Below are positions 9,134-18,049 of a stretch of DNA of 64,000 bases, piece after piece. The notes beneath the pieces are model-generated. The model saw only the letters and a list, made by a program, of their open reading frames with translations. It made no database searches and was not told where the DNA came from. The position numbers were made by a program, and so were the translations under genes. The first letter of the stretch is position 1. Each line of letters begins with the position of its first letter. The stretch lies in the NCBI GenBank assembly GCA_910577755.1, contig CAJTNL010000001.1, forward strand, positions 82,566 to 146,565. Reading direction: 5' to 3'. The stretch is from an uncultured Eubacteriales bacterium (GTDB lineage Bacteria; Bacillota; Clostridia; Oscillospirales; Acutalibacteraceae).

Positions 9134-10252
9134 TCAGTCTGCTAACTCTCCCAAACTTTTAGCCTTCAAATACGCATTGATAAATCCGTCAATGTCGCCA
9201 TCCATCACGGCATTGATATTTCCCACTTCATAATTAGTACGGTGATCTTTGGCAAGTGTATAAGGCATAAATACATAGGAACGAATCTGACTTCCCCAGC
9301 CAATTTCCTTTTGCTCTCCTTTAATATCTTCAATTTTATCCAAATGCTCCCGCTCTTTAATCTCCATTAATTTGGAAATCAACATTTTCATAGCGGTGTC
9401 ACGATTCTGATGCTGGCTGCGCTCTACCTGACAAGCCACTACAATATTCGTAGGAATATGGGTAATTCTAACCGCCGAAGACGTTTTATTCACCTTTTGC
9501 CCACCAGCGCCGCTTGCCCGATACACGTCAATGCGTAAATCATCAGGATTAATGTCAATCTGGATATTATCATCTATCTCCGGCATCACTTCCAAAGAGG
9601 CAAAAGATGTATGCCGTCGGCCCGAAGAATCAAATGGAGAAACACGCACCAACCTGTGGACTCCGGCCTCACTTTTCAAAAATCCATACGCATTGGTACC
9701 TGCAATCAATACCGAAGCGCTTTTCAAACCTGCCTCCTCGCCATCTAAGTAATCTAACGTTTTCACTTGATAACCATGGCGTTCCCCCCAACGGCAATAC
9801 ATACGATACAGCATTTCAACCCAATCTTGTGCCTCTGTGCCTCCTGCACCTGCATGAAAGGTCAAAATTGCATTATTGCCGTCATATTCACCTTGCAGCA
9901 ACGTAGACAGTCGCTGTACCTCAAGCTCGGCTTTAAACCGCACAAACTCAGCCTGCGCCTCCTCTAACAAAGAAAGATCCTCCGCTTCATTCCCTAGTTC
10001 AATCAGCGCATAAATATCTTCAAACGTACTTTTTAACGAGTCATATTTTGCTATTTTACTTTTTAATGCGCTTGTACGCTGCAACACCTTTTGCGATTGC
10101 TCCATATCATTCCAAAACTCCGGTTTTGCCGCCTCTACTTCCAGTCGTTCTATTTCTTCCGCAGCGACTTTCAGATCAAGAGCCTCTTCCAGATCCAGTA
10201 GTCCTGGTCTTAATTCATCCACAGCTAACTTTAATTCTTCAAATTGCAGCAT
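9134..10252 (-). CDS. prfB: Peptide chain release factor 2, no programmed frameshift
   Basis: 372 residues. RF2 releases peptides at UGA and UAA. The codon-recognition tripeptide SPF is in VSPFDSSGRRHTS, and the catalytic GGQ is in ASGAGGQKVNKT. Most bacterial prfB genes carry an in-frame UGA at about codon 25 (CTT TGA C) that needs a +1 shift. Here the matching place reads GCT CTT GAT CTG (10174-10180 on the plus strand), one base shorter, so the gene is read straight through and the autoregulatory frameshift has been lost. ATG at 10252. Confidence 0.95.
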   Translation of the reverse strand: MLQFEELKLAVDELRPGLLDLEEALDLKVAAEEIERLEVEAAKPEFWNDMEQSQKVLQRTSALKSKIAKYDSLKSTFEDIYALIELGNEAEDLSLLEEAQAEFVRFKAELEVQRLSTLLQGEYDGNNAILTFHAGAGGTEAQDWVEMLYRMYCRWGERHGYQVKTLDYLDGEEAGLKSASVLIAGTNAYGFLKSEAGVHRLVRVSPFDSSGRRHTSFASLEVMPEIDDNIQIDINPDDLRIDVYRASGAGGQKVNKTSSAVRITHIPTNIVVACQVERSQHQNRDTAMKMLISKLMEIKEREHLDKIEDIKGEQKEIGWGSQIRSYVFMPYTLAKDHRTNYEVGNINAVMDGDIDGFINAYLKAKSLGELAD

Positions 10253-10506
10253 CCTATCATTCCTTATAGATAAACTAAATTTAAGAACTTAATTATTAAA
10301 ATAATAAAATATTCTGTTATAATCAGTTATTCAATAATATTATAGTAGAATTATAATGGAATGTAAAGCGTAATTGCGTACTTTGTGTATGGATTATAAA
10401 ATTTATTTGCCGTAAAACATTGCAGTTTGCGTAATAATTAGGTACAATAGAAAATAAAACAAACCAGAAAAAATTTCACAGACAAAATTTTCAAAATTAG
10501 AAAGGC

Positions 10507-11526
10507 ATGGTACTCCGTATGTCAAAATATACAGGTTTGAAATGTCCCGTCTGTAAAGAAACATTTCATGACAATGATGATATAGTAGTTTGTCCCGAAT
10601 GTGGCGCACCTTATCATAGAAACTGTTACCAACAGACAGGACATTGCTTATATGAAGAAAAACACGGAACAGGGCAGGCTTGGCAGACGCCGGAACATAC
10701 GCATCAAAAAGATGGAGACAAACTATGTCCACGCTGTGGAGTTAATAACTCTTCCGATGCATTATTTTGCTCCAAATGCGGACAATCTTTAAGCTATAAC
10801 AGTCAATCACAAGGACAAGCTCCGCCGGATACTGCCGAATCTTACGCTCCGCCTTCGCCCGATTCCGGCAGAGAACCGGGAGGCTTTACCTATCCATACC
10901 CATTTGATCCGATGGGAGGCGTAAATCCAAAAGATCACATAGAGGGAATTGAAGCCGGAGATATAGCAAAATTTGTGCAGGCTAACACACCGTATTATAT
11001 GGGAAGATTTTTAAACCTTTCCGCCTTTAAAAAGGGACGTTTTCATTTTTCCGCTTTTTTATTTGGAGGCGGATGGTTCTTATACCGCAAGCAATATGTA
11101 CTCGGAACTATTTTAACCGCATTTCAGGTTGTAGTAACGATTGTTACCTCAGCTTTGCAATATTACTATACAGTGCCTCTTATTAATGAACTGTTACCCA
11201 ACACCATTACCCCCTATAGCTATTATTTAGGTTTTTTACAAGTATGGGATGCCTTGGCGGCAAAATCTCCGCTAACATTGTTTTTGGTTATGCTACCGAC
11301 CATACTGATTCTTTTGCAATTTGTTGAAAGAATATTATGCGGTATTTTTGCAAATAAAATTTATTTGAAATACTGTGTTAAAAAAATAAATACAATCCAA
11401 ACGGAAGCAACTACAGGTCACGAATACGAAGCAAAACTAAAAGAAAAAGGCGGAATCAATACGCCGCTTGCATTTTCTCTAATGATTTGTTATGTTATAA
11501 TAAGCTTTATTCCTATATTATTTTGA
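10507..11526 (+). CDS. RING/zinc-ribbon membrane protein with DUF2628-like region
   Basis: 339 residues (335 if the ATG at 10519 is used; AAAGG lies too close to the first ATG and somewhat far from the second). The N-terminus has a prokaryotic RING-like cluster, CPVCKETF...CPECGAPYHRNCYQQTGHC. A second zinc ribbon, CPRCGVNN...CSKCG, follows. After a Pro-rich linker comes a soluble helix (PKDHIEGIEAGDIAKFVQ), then four hydrophobic segments with the DUF2628-type FLFGGGWFLYRKQY. Function unknown; such proteins are common in clostridia. It reads divergently from prfB, 36 bases ahead of galU. Confidence 0.8.
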   Translation: MVLRMSKYTGLKCPVCKETFHDNDDIVVCPECGAPYHRNCYQQTGHCLYEEKHGTGQAWQTPEHTHQKDGDKLCPRCGVNNSSDALFCSKCGQSLSYNSQSQGQAPPDTAESYAPPSPDSGREPGGFTYPYPFDPMGGVNPKDHIEGIEAGDIAKFVQANTPYYMGRFLNLSAFKKGRFHFSAFLFGGGWFLYRKQYVLGTILTAFQVVVTIVTSALQYYYTVPLINELLPNTITPYSYYLGFLQVWDALAAKSPLTLFLVMLPTILILLQFVERILCGIFANKIYLKYCVKKINTIQTEATTGHEYEAKLKEKGGINTPLAFSLMICYVIISFIPILF

Positions 11527-11572
11527 ACGATGTTATCATCATCCAGACAGAGAACCAAAGGAGTTGACACCA

Positions 11573-12448
11573 TTGAAAGTTAGAAAGGCCGTCATACCTG
11601 CAGCAGGATTGGGCACACGAGTATTACCCGCAACCAAGGCAATGCCCAAAGAAATGCTGACCATCGTGGACAAGCCAGCCATCCAGTATATAGTAGAGGA
11701 AGCGGTACAGTCTGGTATTACAGATATTTTGATTATCACCAACCGTGGCAAGGGTATTATTGAAGATCACTTTGACCGCATACCGGAGTTGGAAGCGCGT
11801 TTATCGGAAGATGGCGATTCCAAAAAAGCCATATTGGAACAGATAAACCATATTTCTTCTATGGCCAACATTTACTTTATTCGTCAAAAAGAAACAAAGG
11901 GTCTTGGTCATGCCGTAAACTGTGCCCGTTCCTTTGTGGGTAACGAACCTTTTGCAGTTTTATACGGCGATGATGTCATTATCGGTAAAGATCCTGCTTG
12001 TGGACAGCTAATTCGCGCCTATGAGGAATTTGGCCGTGGTGTACTAGGAGTAAATTTAGTAACCGCTGAGGCAATTACTAAATATAGTTCTTTAAAAGTA
12101 GAGTCTATTCGCGACAACTTTTTTATCTGCACAGACATGATTGAAAAACCTACCCCTGATAAAATTATGTCACTTTATTCCATTCTGGGACGCTGCATAC
12201 TACCTCCGGAAATTTTCGACATTCTTGAACAAACACCACCGGGGGCAGGCGGTGAAATTCAATTGACAGACGCCATGTGTACATTGGCCCGCCGTGACGG
12301 CATGACTGCTGTAGAATTTACAGGAAAGCGTTACGATATGGGAAATAAACTGGGTATTATGCAAGCAAATGTAGAGCTTGCCTTACAACACACAGATATC
12401 GGCGCTGACTTTAAACAATATTTAAAAGAGATTTGTAAGACTTTCTAA
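11573..12448 (+). CDS. galU: UTP-glucose-1-phosphate uridylyltransferase
   Basis: 291 residues. Makes UDP-glucose for cell-surface glycans and glycolipids. The N-terminal nucleotide-binding motif KAVIPAAGLGTRVLPATKAMPKEM is exact, and later motifs (VLYGDDVI, TDMIEKP, GAGGEIQLTDA) fit GalU. A TTG at 11564 sits only one base after AAAGGAG, so I choose the TTG at 11573, ten bases after it, giving MKVRKAVIP. It ends just before the hairpin/promoter of the ribosomal operon. Confidence 0.93.
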   Translation: MKVRKAVIPAAGLGTRVLPATKAMPKEMLTIVDKPAIQYIVEEAVQSGITDILIITNRGKGIIEDHFDRIPELEARLSEDGDSKKAILEQINHISSMANIYFIRQKETKGLGHAVNCARSFVGNEPFAVLYGDDVIIGKDPACGQLIRAYEEFGRGVLGVNLVTAEAITKYSSLKVESIRDNFFICTDMIEKPTPDKIMSLYSILGRCILPPEIFDILEQTPPGAGGEIQLTDAMCTLARRDGMTAVEFTGKRYDMGNKLGIMQANVELALQHTDIGADFKQYLKEICKTF

Positions 12449-12455
12449 CTTAAGA

Positions 12456-12492
12456 TTGACAACGCAGTGATTTTTATGATATAATCACTGCG
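12456..12492 (+). promoter_or_regulatory. rpsF operon promoter buried in an inverted repeat
   Basis: TTGACA (12456-12461), 18-base spacer, TATAAT (12480-12485). A perfect 9-base inverted repeat, CGCAGTGAT (12463-12471) and ATCACTGCG (12484-12492), starts just after the -35 box and overlaps the -10 box. As RNA it could also be the galU terminator; as DNA it could be an operator. It lies 86 bases before rpsF. Confidence 0.75.
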
Positions 12493-12577
12493 TTATTCTT
12501 TCAATACTAAAGAAGAAATAATCCTTACTCCGCATATAAAGAAGTGGGGTCTGAAGTCCAAAAGGAGGTGCAATACA

Positions 12578-12928
12578 ATGCCAAATTTAACAAATTCTTA
12601 TGAAACAATTATCATTTTATCTGCAAATTTAGAGGATGACGCTATTACAGCAACGGTTGAAAAGTTCAAAAAATTAATTGCTGACAACGGTGAAATTGAG
12701 TCTGTTGAGGATTGGGGCAAACGTAAGTTTGCTTATCCAATTCAAAAACAAAACGATGGTCACTATACGCTGATTAATTTTAAAAGCTCCCCTGAATTTA
12801 CAGCTGAGCTTGACAGAGTTTACAACATTACTGACGGAGTGCTGCGTTCCATTATTGTAAAAAAGCAAATAAAACCTGTAAAAGCAAAGAAAGCTCCAAA
12901 ACCAACGGAAGCTGCCAGCGCAGAATAA
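12578..12928 (+). CDS. rpsF: 30S ribosomal protein S6
   Basis: 116 residues, slightly long because of a Lys/Pro/Ala-rich tail. It binds S18 and 16S rRNA in the platform of the small subunit. The S6 core is evident: YETIIILSANLEDD, VEDWGKRKFAYPIQK and GHYTLINF. ATG behind AAAGGAGGTG. It is the first gene of rpsF-ssb-rpsR, the conserved Firmicute operon; the RNA leader from the promoter at 12456 is about 85 bases and could host S6:S18 feedback (known in other bacteria, not shown here). Confidence 0.97.
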   Translation: MPNLTNSYETIIILSANLEDDAITATVEKFKKLIADNGEIESVEDWGKRKFAYPIQKQNDGHYTLINFKSSPEFTAELDRVYNITDGVLRSIIVKKQIKPVKAKKAPKPTEAASAE

Positions 12929-12953
12929 CTGCAGAAGAGGAATGTGATAGACT

Positions 12954-13427
12954 ATGTTAAACGTTGCAATATTAATGGGCCGTTTAGTTGCTGATCCCGA
13001 AATTCGTCATACACCAAACGATATTGCTGTAACCAGCTTTACTATTGCTGTTGACCGCTCTTATGTAAAAGCCGGCGCTGAGCGTCAGGCAGATTTTATC
13101 GACATTGTAGCATGGCGTGCAACAGCCGAATTTGTATGTAAATATTTCCGCAAGGGTCAAATGATTGCCGTACAAGGTTCCATTCAAACCAGATCTTACA
13201 CAGATAAAGACGGTAATAAACGCAAAGCATTTGAAATTGTAGCCGATAACGTACATTTTGCAGATTCTAAACGCGATAACTCTGCTTCTTCTATGGGGAG
13301 CGGTACAAGTATGTATCAGCAGCCACAGACACAACCCGATGTAATAAGTACTCCTGCGCCAGCTTATACAAGCGGTGATACCGGAGACTTTGAAGAGATT
13401 TTGAATGACGACGATTTGCCATTCTAA
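12954..13427 (+). CDS. ssb: Single-stranded DNA-binding protein
   Basis: 157 residues. The OB fold covers residues 1-105 (MLNVAILMGRLVADPEIRHT, SFTIAVDR, FIDIVAWRATAEFVCKYFRKGQMIAVQG). A Gln/Pro/Thr-rich linker follows, and the acidic tip ends DDDDLPF, which recruits repair and replication proteins. It sits between rpsF and rpsR as in Bacillus. Confidence 0.97.
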   Translation: MLNVAILMGRLVADPEIRHTPNDIAVTSFTIAVDRSYVKAGAERQADFIDIVAWRATAEFVCKYFRKGQMIAVQGSIQTRSYTDKDGNKRKAFEIVADNVHFADSKRDNSASSMGSGTSMYQQPQTQPDVISTPAPAYTSGDTGDFEEILNDDDLPF

Positions 13428-13467
13428 TCAAAATTCTGTAAATCAAATGTAAAAAGGAGGCTTTACC

Positions 13468-13728
13468 ATGGCTGAAAAAAATGAAAGACCAGAAAGAGAC
13501 AACCGTCGCGGAGCCCGTAAAGGTCGCAAAAAGGTATGTAGTTTCTGTGTTGATAAAGTAGACCAAATTGATTATAAAGACGTTGCAAAGCTTCGCCGTT
13601 TTATCTCTGAGAGAGCCAAAATTCTTCCTCGCAGAGTAACTGGTACCTGTGCACATCACCAACGTGAGTTAACAGTTGCTATTAAACGTGCACGTATCGT
13701 GGCTCTATTGCCATTTAGCAGCGATTGA
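13468..13728 (+). CDS. rpsR: 30S ribosomal protein S18
   Basis: 86 residues, with a basic N-terminus and a CSFC-type pair. The body has DYKDVAKLRRFISERAKILPRRVTGTCAHHQR, the core S18 motif. ATG behind AAAAGGAGG. Keeping two cysteines (VCSFCVDK) suggests the zinc-type paralogue rather than the C-minus form (inference). Last gene of the operon; a terminator follows. Confidence 0.97.
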   Translation: MAEKNERPERDNRRGARKGRKKVCSFCVDKVDQIDYKDVAKLRRFISERAKILPRRVTGTCAHHQRELTVAIKRARIVALLPFSSD

Positions 13729-13759
13729 CATTGACAACACAATAACTCAATTTTATTCA

Positions 13760-13799
13760 GTCGAATTCAGAATTCAGAATCCTGCATTCGACTTTTTTT
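13760..13799 (+). terminator. Terminator after rpsR
   Basis: Stem GTCGAAT / ATTCGAC with a 19-base loop, followed by a seven-T run, 31 bases after the rpsR stop. Confidence 0.8.
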
Positions 13800-13963
13800 A
13801 TTTTACTTTATTCTATTCTGCATAACACAGAAGTATCAATTCTTCAAATCAACACAATCAAGCCATACACTCCAATTACTGTTTATACAATGTCTGTGTA
13901 AACAAACTTGGTTTTATTCCGTTACTGACCTTAAAATTTTTAAATGAAAATAAATATATAAAA

Positions 13964-13997
13964 CAGGTATGTTACACGGTCAAATGTAATATACCTG
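13964..13997 (-). terminator. Terminator of the pseudokinase gene
   Basis: On the minus strand, CAGGTAT ... ATACCTG with an inner TTACA/TGTAA pair, followed by TTTTATAT. It lies seven bases past the stop of the kinase-like gene. Confidence 0.65.
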
Positions 13998-14003
13998 CTT
14001 ATT

Positions 14004-15719
14004 TTACGACTCAGAGCTGATAATCAGCACCACATGAGTACCATATGAAAGGATATCACCGACTTGATAATTCTCATAACCGCTAACGCTGCCAGAAGTT
14101 TCCGTTGCGCCGGATTGAAAAACACCAGAAACCGAAAAACCTTGTACCTTTAAGCGCTGGAAAGCCTGTTCAAAAGACATTCCCCGTACATCTGGTAACA
14201 CACGCTTATACGATCCTTGACTAACCTCTACTACAATAGAGCCGCCTTTTATCATTAGGTCACCCGCTTTTGGTATTTGCGTTACCACATACCCTTCTGG
14301 TACTTGATCACTAAACACATAGCGGGATGATAATACTTCATAATCTAATACCTGCTGCACTTCACTAGCCTTAATTACAGTATAGCTTTTACCTACTAAA
14401 TTTGGCGTAACAATTTGGACTTCCGTTAACGCAGAACTGGACAGAGAAAAAACAGTATCATCTGAAGCAGTATCGGCACTGATAACATTATCCTGATTCG
14501 TCTCTTCAGATTGCATATCAACAACAAATGATGAATCCACTGTTTCCGGCGATATTAAAATATCGTTCGCATTAAACATCACCATTGCCGCTACAACTGC
14601 TATGATCATCGTAACTACAGAAATCAAAATCCATGCCCATATAGGTAAGTTCCGCCTGTTTACAACGGACTTATTCATATTATTAAATTTCTCTTTGCAT
14701 TTTAATTTATCCTCAGTAATCTTAGGTATATTCTGTGTTTCTTCAATAACTGCCGTAATAATCGGCGACGCTGAAAGCTCTGCTCGCAAACGTTCAAAGT
14801 TTGATGTTCTTTTTTTCCGATATACCTGTAGACCATTCGCCAAAGAAGTCACCACATGGGGTGGCAGCTCTTTTAAAATAGTGGTTGGTATTAATAAACG
14901 TGCATCAGATTTACGCTTAGTCGCCTGTTCTGGCAGGCTGCCTGTCAACGCAAAAAACAGCGATGCAGTAAAACCATACACGTCAGTGGATTCACTAAAA
15001 GCTTCTATCGAATTGTATTGTTCCAATGCGGCACAACCCTTTACAAGGTCAGAAGGCAATCTACTTCCTTCACGGCGTACATCCTCAATACAGAAATCAC
15101 CCAGTTTCATTTTTCCATCTTCCATAATGCTGAGGGAATCTAAAGAAATACCATAGTGACCGATCCCTTTTTCATGCAAGGTGCTCAAGGCAGACAAAAC
15201 TGGCATAAATAACTTACGCGCTAAATTCCAATCCAAAAAACCGCCGCTGCGTTCTACAAAATAGCGCAAAGAAACTTGTTCGTCCCAATCAGAAATGGTA
15301 TACGCAGTACCATTCAACTCAAATATATCATAAATATGATCTACTGCTGATAAATCACGCATATGAGCAATCGTGCGCGAAAGGGATAAAAATTGCTTCT
15401 TATAATGATTATACGCATCTGCACAGGAATTATTTGTTAAAATATTTAATTCATTACCAGCTCTCTGACACAATGATTTTGGAAAATACTCTCGAATGGC
15501 TATTTTATTTTTGAGAATAATATCATATCCAATATATGTAAACCCCTGACTACCGTGCTTTTTGGCTATGCCAACAATATATCTATTTTGTAATATTGCT
15601 CGATAAGGCAAAGCATACGGTAACTGAGCGGTATCTACAGGATGCTTACATTTCAAACAAACATGATCATCAAATAATGGTTCCATGCAGTTCATACATC
15701 TTTGCTCTAATGTACTCAT
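14004..15719 (-). CDS. Membrane PASTA protein with degenerate Ser/Thr kinase domain
   Basis: 571 residues. A zinc-ribbon (Cys8, Cys11, Cys21, Cys24) is followed by a protein-kinase fold (about 40-320), a transmembrane helix (about 353-377, IWAWILISVVTMIIAVVAAMV) and two extracellular PASTA repeats (about 430-570). The kinase lacks key residues: the VAIK lysine is Arg76 (KIAIREYFP), HRDxxPxN has become HYGISLDSL (188-196) so catalytic Asp and Asn are lost, and DFG is DFC (208-210). It should therefore be a pseudokinase that binds cell-wall ligands outside and partners inside (inference). It follows yebC by 36 bases on the same strand. Confidence 0.85.
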   Translation of the reverse strand: MSTLEQRCMNCMEPLFDDHVCLKCKHPVDTAQLPYALPYRAILQNRYIVGIAKKHGSQGFTYIGYDIILKNKIAIREYFPKSLCQRAGNELNILTNNSCADAYNHYKKQFLSLSRTIAHMRDLSAVDHIYDIFELNGTAYTISDWDEQVSLRYFVERSGGFLDWNLARKLFMPVLSALSTLHEKGIGHYGISLDSLSIMEDGKMKLGDFCIEDVRREGSRLPSDLVKGCAALEQYNSIEAFSESTDVYGFTASLFFALTGSLPEQATKRKSDARLLIPTTILKELPPHVVTSLANGLQVYRKKRTSNFERLRAELSASPIITAVIEETQNIPKITEDKLKCKEKFNNMNKSVVNRRNLPIWAWILISVVTMIIAVVAAMVMFNANDILISPETVDSSFVVDMQSEETNQDNVISADTASDDTVFSLSSSALTEVQIVTPNLVGKSYTVIKASEVQQVLDYEVLSSRYVFSDQVPEGYVVTQIPKAGDLMIKGGSIVVEVSQGSYKRVLPDVRGMSFEQAFQRLKVQGFSVSGVFQSGATETSGSVSGYENYQVGDILSYGTHVVLIISSES

Positions 15720-15755
15720 GCCGGTTCCCCCATATGTACAAATTTTTTGCCACTT

Positions 15756-16493
15756 TTACACATCCAATGGATTCTCCCAATTATGCCACACGCTTTGCAC
15801 ATCATCATGATCCTCAAGAGAATCTAATAATTTCTGCATTTTTATTGCAGTTTGTGAATCTGTAATCTCCGTATAAGTACTAGGCATCATTTCAATTTGA
15901 GCAGATACAAAGGTATATCCTTTATCGGTCATCTCATTTAAGACCATACTGAAATCACCTGGCTCCGTTTCAATTGCATACACATCACCGTCCACCTGAA
16001 AATCTGAAGCGCCTGCTTCTAAACAGGCCTCCATTACAGTATCTTCATCAAAAATATCTTTTTCGATAATAATAACCCCTTTTTTAGCAAACATAAAGGA
16101 AACACATCCTAATGTTCCTAAATTACCACCGGATTTATCAAAGTAATGGCGTACATCAGCCGCAGTCCGGTTACGATTATCAGTCAATGACTCTACAATT
16201 ACCGCAACCCCGCACGGTCCGTAACCTTCATATACAATGCTTTCATATTTCTCAGTATTGGTTTCTCCTGCCGCTTTTTTAATAATACGCTCTATATTAT
16301 CATTAGGAACATTGCAAGCCTTAGCTTTCGCAATACAATCCTTTAATTTTGAGTTGGAGTTTGGGTCAGGACCCCCGCCTTCCTTTACTGCAACCACTAA
16401 TTCTCTGCCAATCTTCGTAAAAATTTTAGCCTTTGCACCATCGGTTTTCTCTTTTTTTCTCTTAATATTACTCCATTTAGAATGTCCTGACAT
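15756..16493 (-). CDS. YebC/PmpR (TACO1) family protein
   Basis: 245 residues starting MSGHSKWSNIKRKKEKTDGAKAKIFTKIGRE, the exact family signature. The middle (NVPNDNIERIIKKAAG, YEGYGPCGVAVIVESLTDNRNRTA) and end also fit. YebC proteins were first described as transcription regulators; the mitochondrial TACO1 and recent bacterial work point to ribosome function at proline stretches. Usually near ruvABC; here it is upstream of the pseudokinase gene. Confidence 0.93.
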   Translation of the reverse strand: MSGHSKWSNIKRKKEKTDGAKAKIFTKIGRELVVAVKEGGGPDPNSNSKLKDCIAKAKACNVPNDNIERIIKKAAGETNTEKYESIVYEGYGPCGVAVIVESLTDNRNRTAADVRHYFDKSGGNLGTLGCVSFMFAKKGVIIIEKDIFDEDTVMEACLEAGASDFQVDGDVYAIETEPGDFSMVLNEMTDKGYTFVSAQIEMMPSTYTEITDSQTAIKMQKLLDSLEDHDDVQSVWHNWENPLDV

Positions 16494-16531
16494 AATAGCG
16501 TCCCCCTAATTATTGGTTGTACATCATCATA

Positions 16532-17104
16532 TCATAAATTATGATAATTAGCAAGTAACCTTGCGGTCACTTCATAAGCCTTATCCATTTCAAACGGCAG
16601 TTTATCTGTATTGCCAATTGCAGCTGTACCACATAATTTGGTGTGCATGACCGTAAAAATCAACTCCAATTGCTGCAGCATGATATCAATACCACGTGTA
16701 TCCTGTGAACCGTAAGAAGAAAGAAAAAAAGCAATTTTAGGCTTTTGAATAAAACGCTTCAAATGATGAGAAAAACGCGCTTCATAGTATTGCTGTGTTC
16801 TGTCAAAAACCGCTTTCAAAGGGGCAGGAAAGCTCAATCCATATACTGGTGAAGCAACAACGACAAAATCTGCTCCACGATATAAGCGATCAAATTTCTC
16901 ATAATCGCCAATACAGCACCCAAGTTTCTGCTGACAATAACCGCAAGCAGTACATGGTGCAACGGCTTCTTCATAAGCATAAAAAAATGTAATTTTTGTA
17001 TCAGGATATTCTTGCTGCCATTGTTGTAAAAACACACGCAGCAATTGCATGGTAAACCCATTTTTTCTAGGCGAACCAAACAAAATTAACATATTTTTTT
17101 CCAT
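16532..17104 (-). CDS. Flavodoxin-fold NAD(P)H-dependent oxidoreductase with Cys cluster
   Basis: 190 residues from the ATG at 17104, behind AAGGAGG; an open extension to 17170 has no ribosome-binding site and is excluded. The FMN-binding start is MLILFGSPRKNGFTMQLL. The motif CTACGYCQQKLGCCIGDYEKF resembles iron-sulfur flavoproteins of anaerobes. ASPVYGLSFPAPLKAVFDR is the second FMN loop. Likely a redox enzyme of anaerobic stress metabolism; substrate unknown. Confidence 0.88.
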   Translation of the reverse strand: MEKNMLILFGSPRKNGFTMQLLRVFLQQWQQEYPDTKITFFYAYEEAVAPCTACGYCQQKLGCCIGDYEKFDRLYRGADFVVVASPVYGLSFPAPLKAVFDRTQQYYEARFSHHLKRFIQKPKIAFFLSSYGSQDTRGIDIMLQQLELIFTVMHTKLCGTAAIGNTDKLPFEMDKAYEVTARLLANYHNL

Positions 17105-17154
17105 TGCATGCCTCCTTAAGATGTCTTTTAGCGGGTATAACAAACCAAATGATA

Positions 17155-17640
17155 TTATACTTCTGTCCAATCTAATCCATGTACATTCCCATCATAATCT
17201 TGATAAAAGAAAAAATAATGCTCCATTATCCGCTCCGTTTCGAAAAAATTGTTACCCTCTGCTTCCTTGTAATATTTATGATCTTCACCAAACACAGTTG
17301 TACCATATTCATCGCAAAATGAATTGTCCGCAGAATAATAGATACCCCAATACTATCCTCCAAGCATTCCTTGAGCACCATATTCAAGTACCGCATATTG
17401 TTTATATCCTTTAACCACAGAAGATATAATATAATTTTGATAAGTTACAGATTCCCCTTTCCTCAAAACAGCAACCTCTCCAAAAGCACGCAATAAGTTT
17501 TCCTTATTATTCTGAAAAAACACAATACAATTTGCTTTAGCAGCTTTATAATCTTTTCTGACTATACTACACCCTGTCTATAAAACAAAAAATAACATGC
17601 AAGCACAAAACAGACATATAGCAGAACAATATTTTTTCAT
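17155..17640 (-). pseudogene. Lipoprotein gene with two in-frame amber codons
   Basis: A single frame of 162 codons from the ATG at 17640 (GAGGTG before it) to TAA at 17155, broken only by TAG at codon 21 (17578-17580) and TAG at codon 96 (17353-17355). The start MKKYCSAICLFCACMLFFVL-stop-TGCS is a lipoprotein signal whose lipobox contains the first stop. The rest (YQNYIISSVVKGYKQYAVLEYGA, then YWGIYYSADNSF...) reads as an intact secreted protein of unknown family. Two point mutations without any frameshift suggest recent inactivation. It follows the flavoprotein gene's upstream side, same strand. Confidence 0.75.
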
Positions 17641-18014
17641 TTTACACCTCACAAAACCCCATTATGGCTTTATATTCTGCTTATAATTATAGCACAAAAA
17701 ACACAAACAAAACATTTAAACTATATGTGATTTTTATATACCTTTAAATACCGTAGATCTATAAATTGAAAATACTAATGAACCCATTTACCTTTACGAA
17801 TATATCAAAATACATCTTAAATCTATGCACTAACTCCGCCTAGCCGATATAAAAATTATTTACAGACAACCCACTACAGATAAAAATGGTACGATAAATA
17901 ATCATTGCTCAAACACAGTTATATTCTAATCCAGACAAAAACTACGATACTCAGCTTACGCACCGTAGTTTTGAAAAGATACAAAAAATAGGTATAATAT
18001 GGAAATCCAGTAAA
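17641..18014. other. AT-rich intergenic stretch
   Basis: No gene seen on either strand. It should contain the promoter of the lipoprotein pseudogene near 17680-17700 and the region downstream of the tRNA-Leu terminator. Confidence 0.5.
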
Positions 18015-18044
18015 GTAAAAAAGTCTAGATATAACATCTAGACT
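18015..18044 (-). terminator. Terminator of tRNA-Leu
   Basis: Perfect stem AGTCTAGAT / ATCTAGACT with a 5-base loop and a T-run on the minus strand, starting six bases after the tRNA 3' end. Confidence 0.9.
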
Positions 18045-18049
18045 CAAAT

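Noticed and set aside
14602..15156. Plus-strand open frame of 184 codons
   Set aside because: Antisense to the pseudokinase gene, with no ribosome-binding site or domain.
17155..17640. Genetic code change or general TAG read-through
   Set aside because: TAG ends several healthy genes in the window (27355-28476, 28537-28749, 41977-42336), so the two TAGs in the lipoprotein gene are best seen as mutations.
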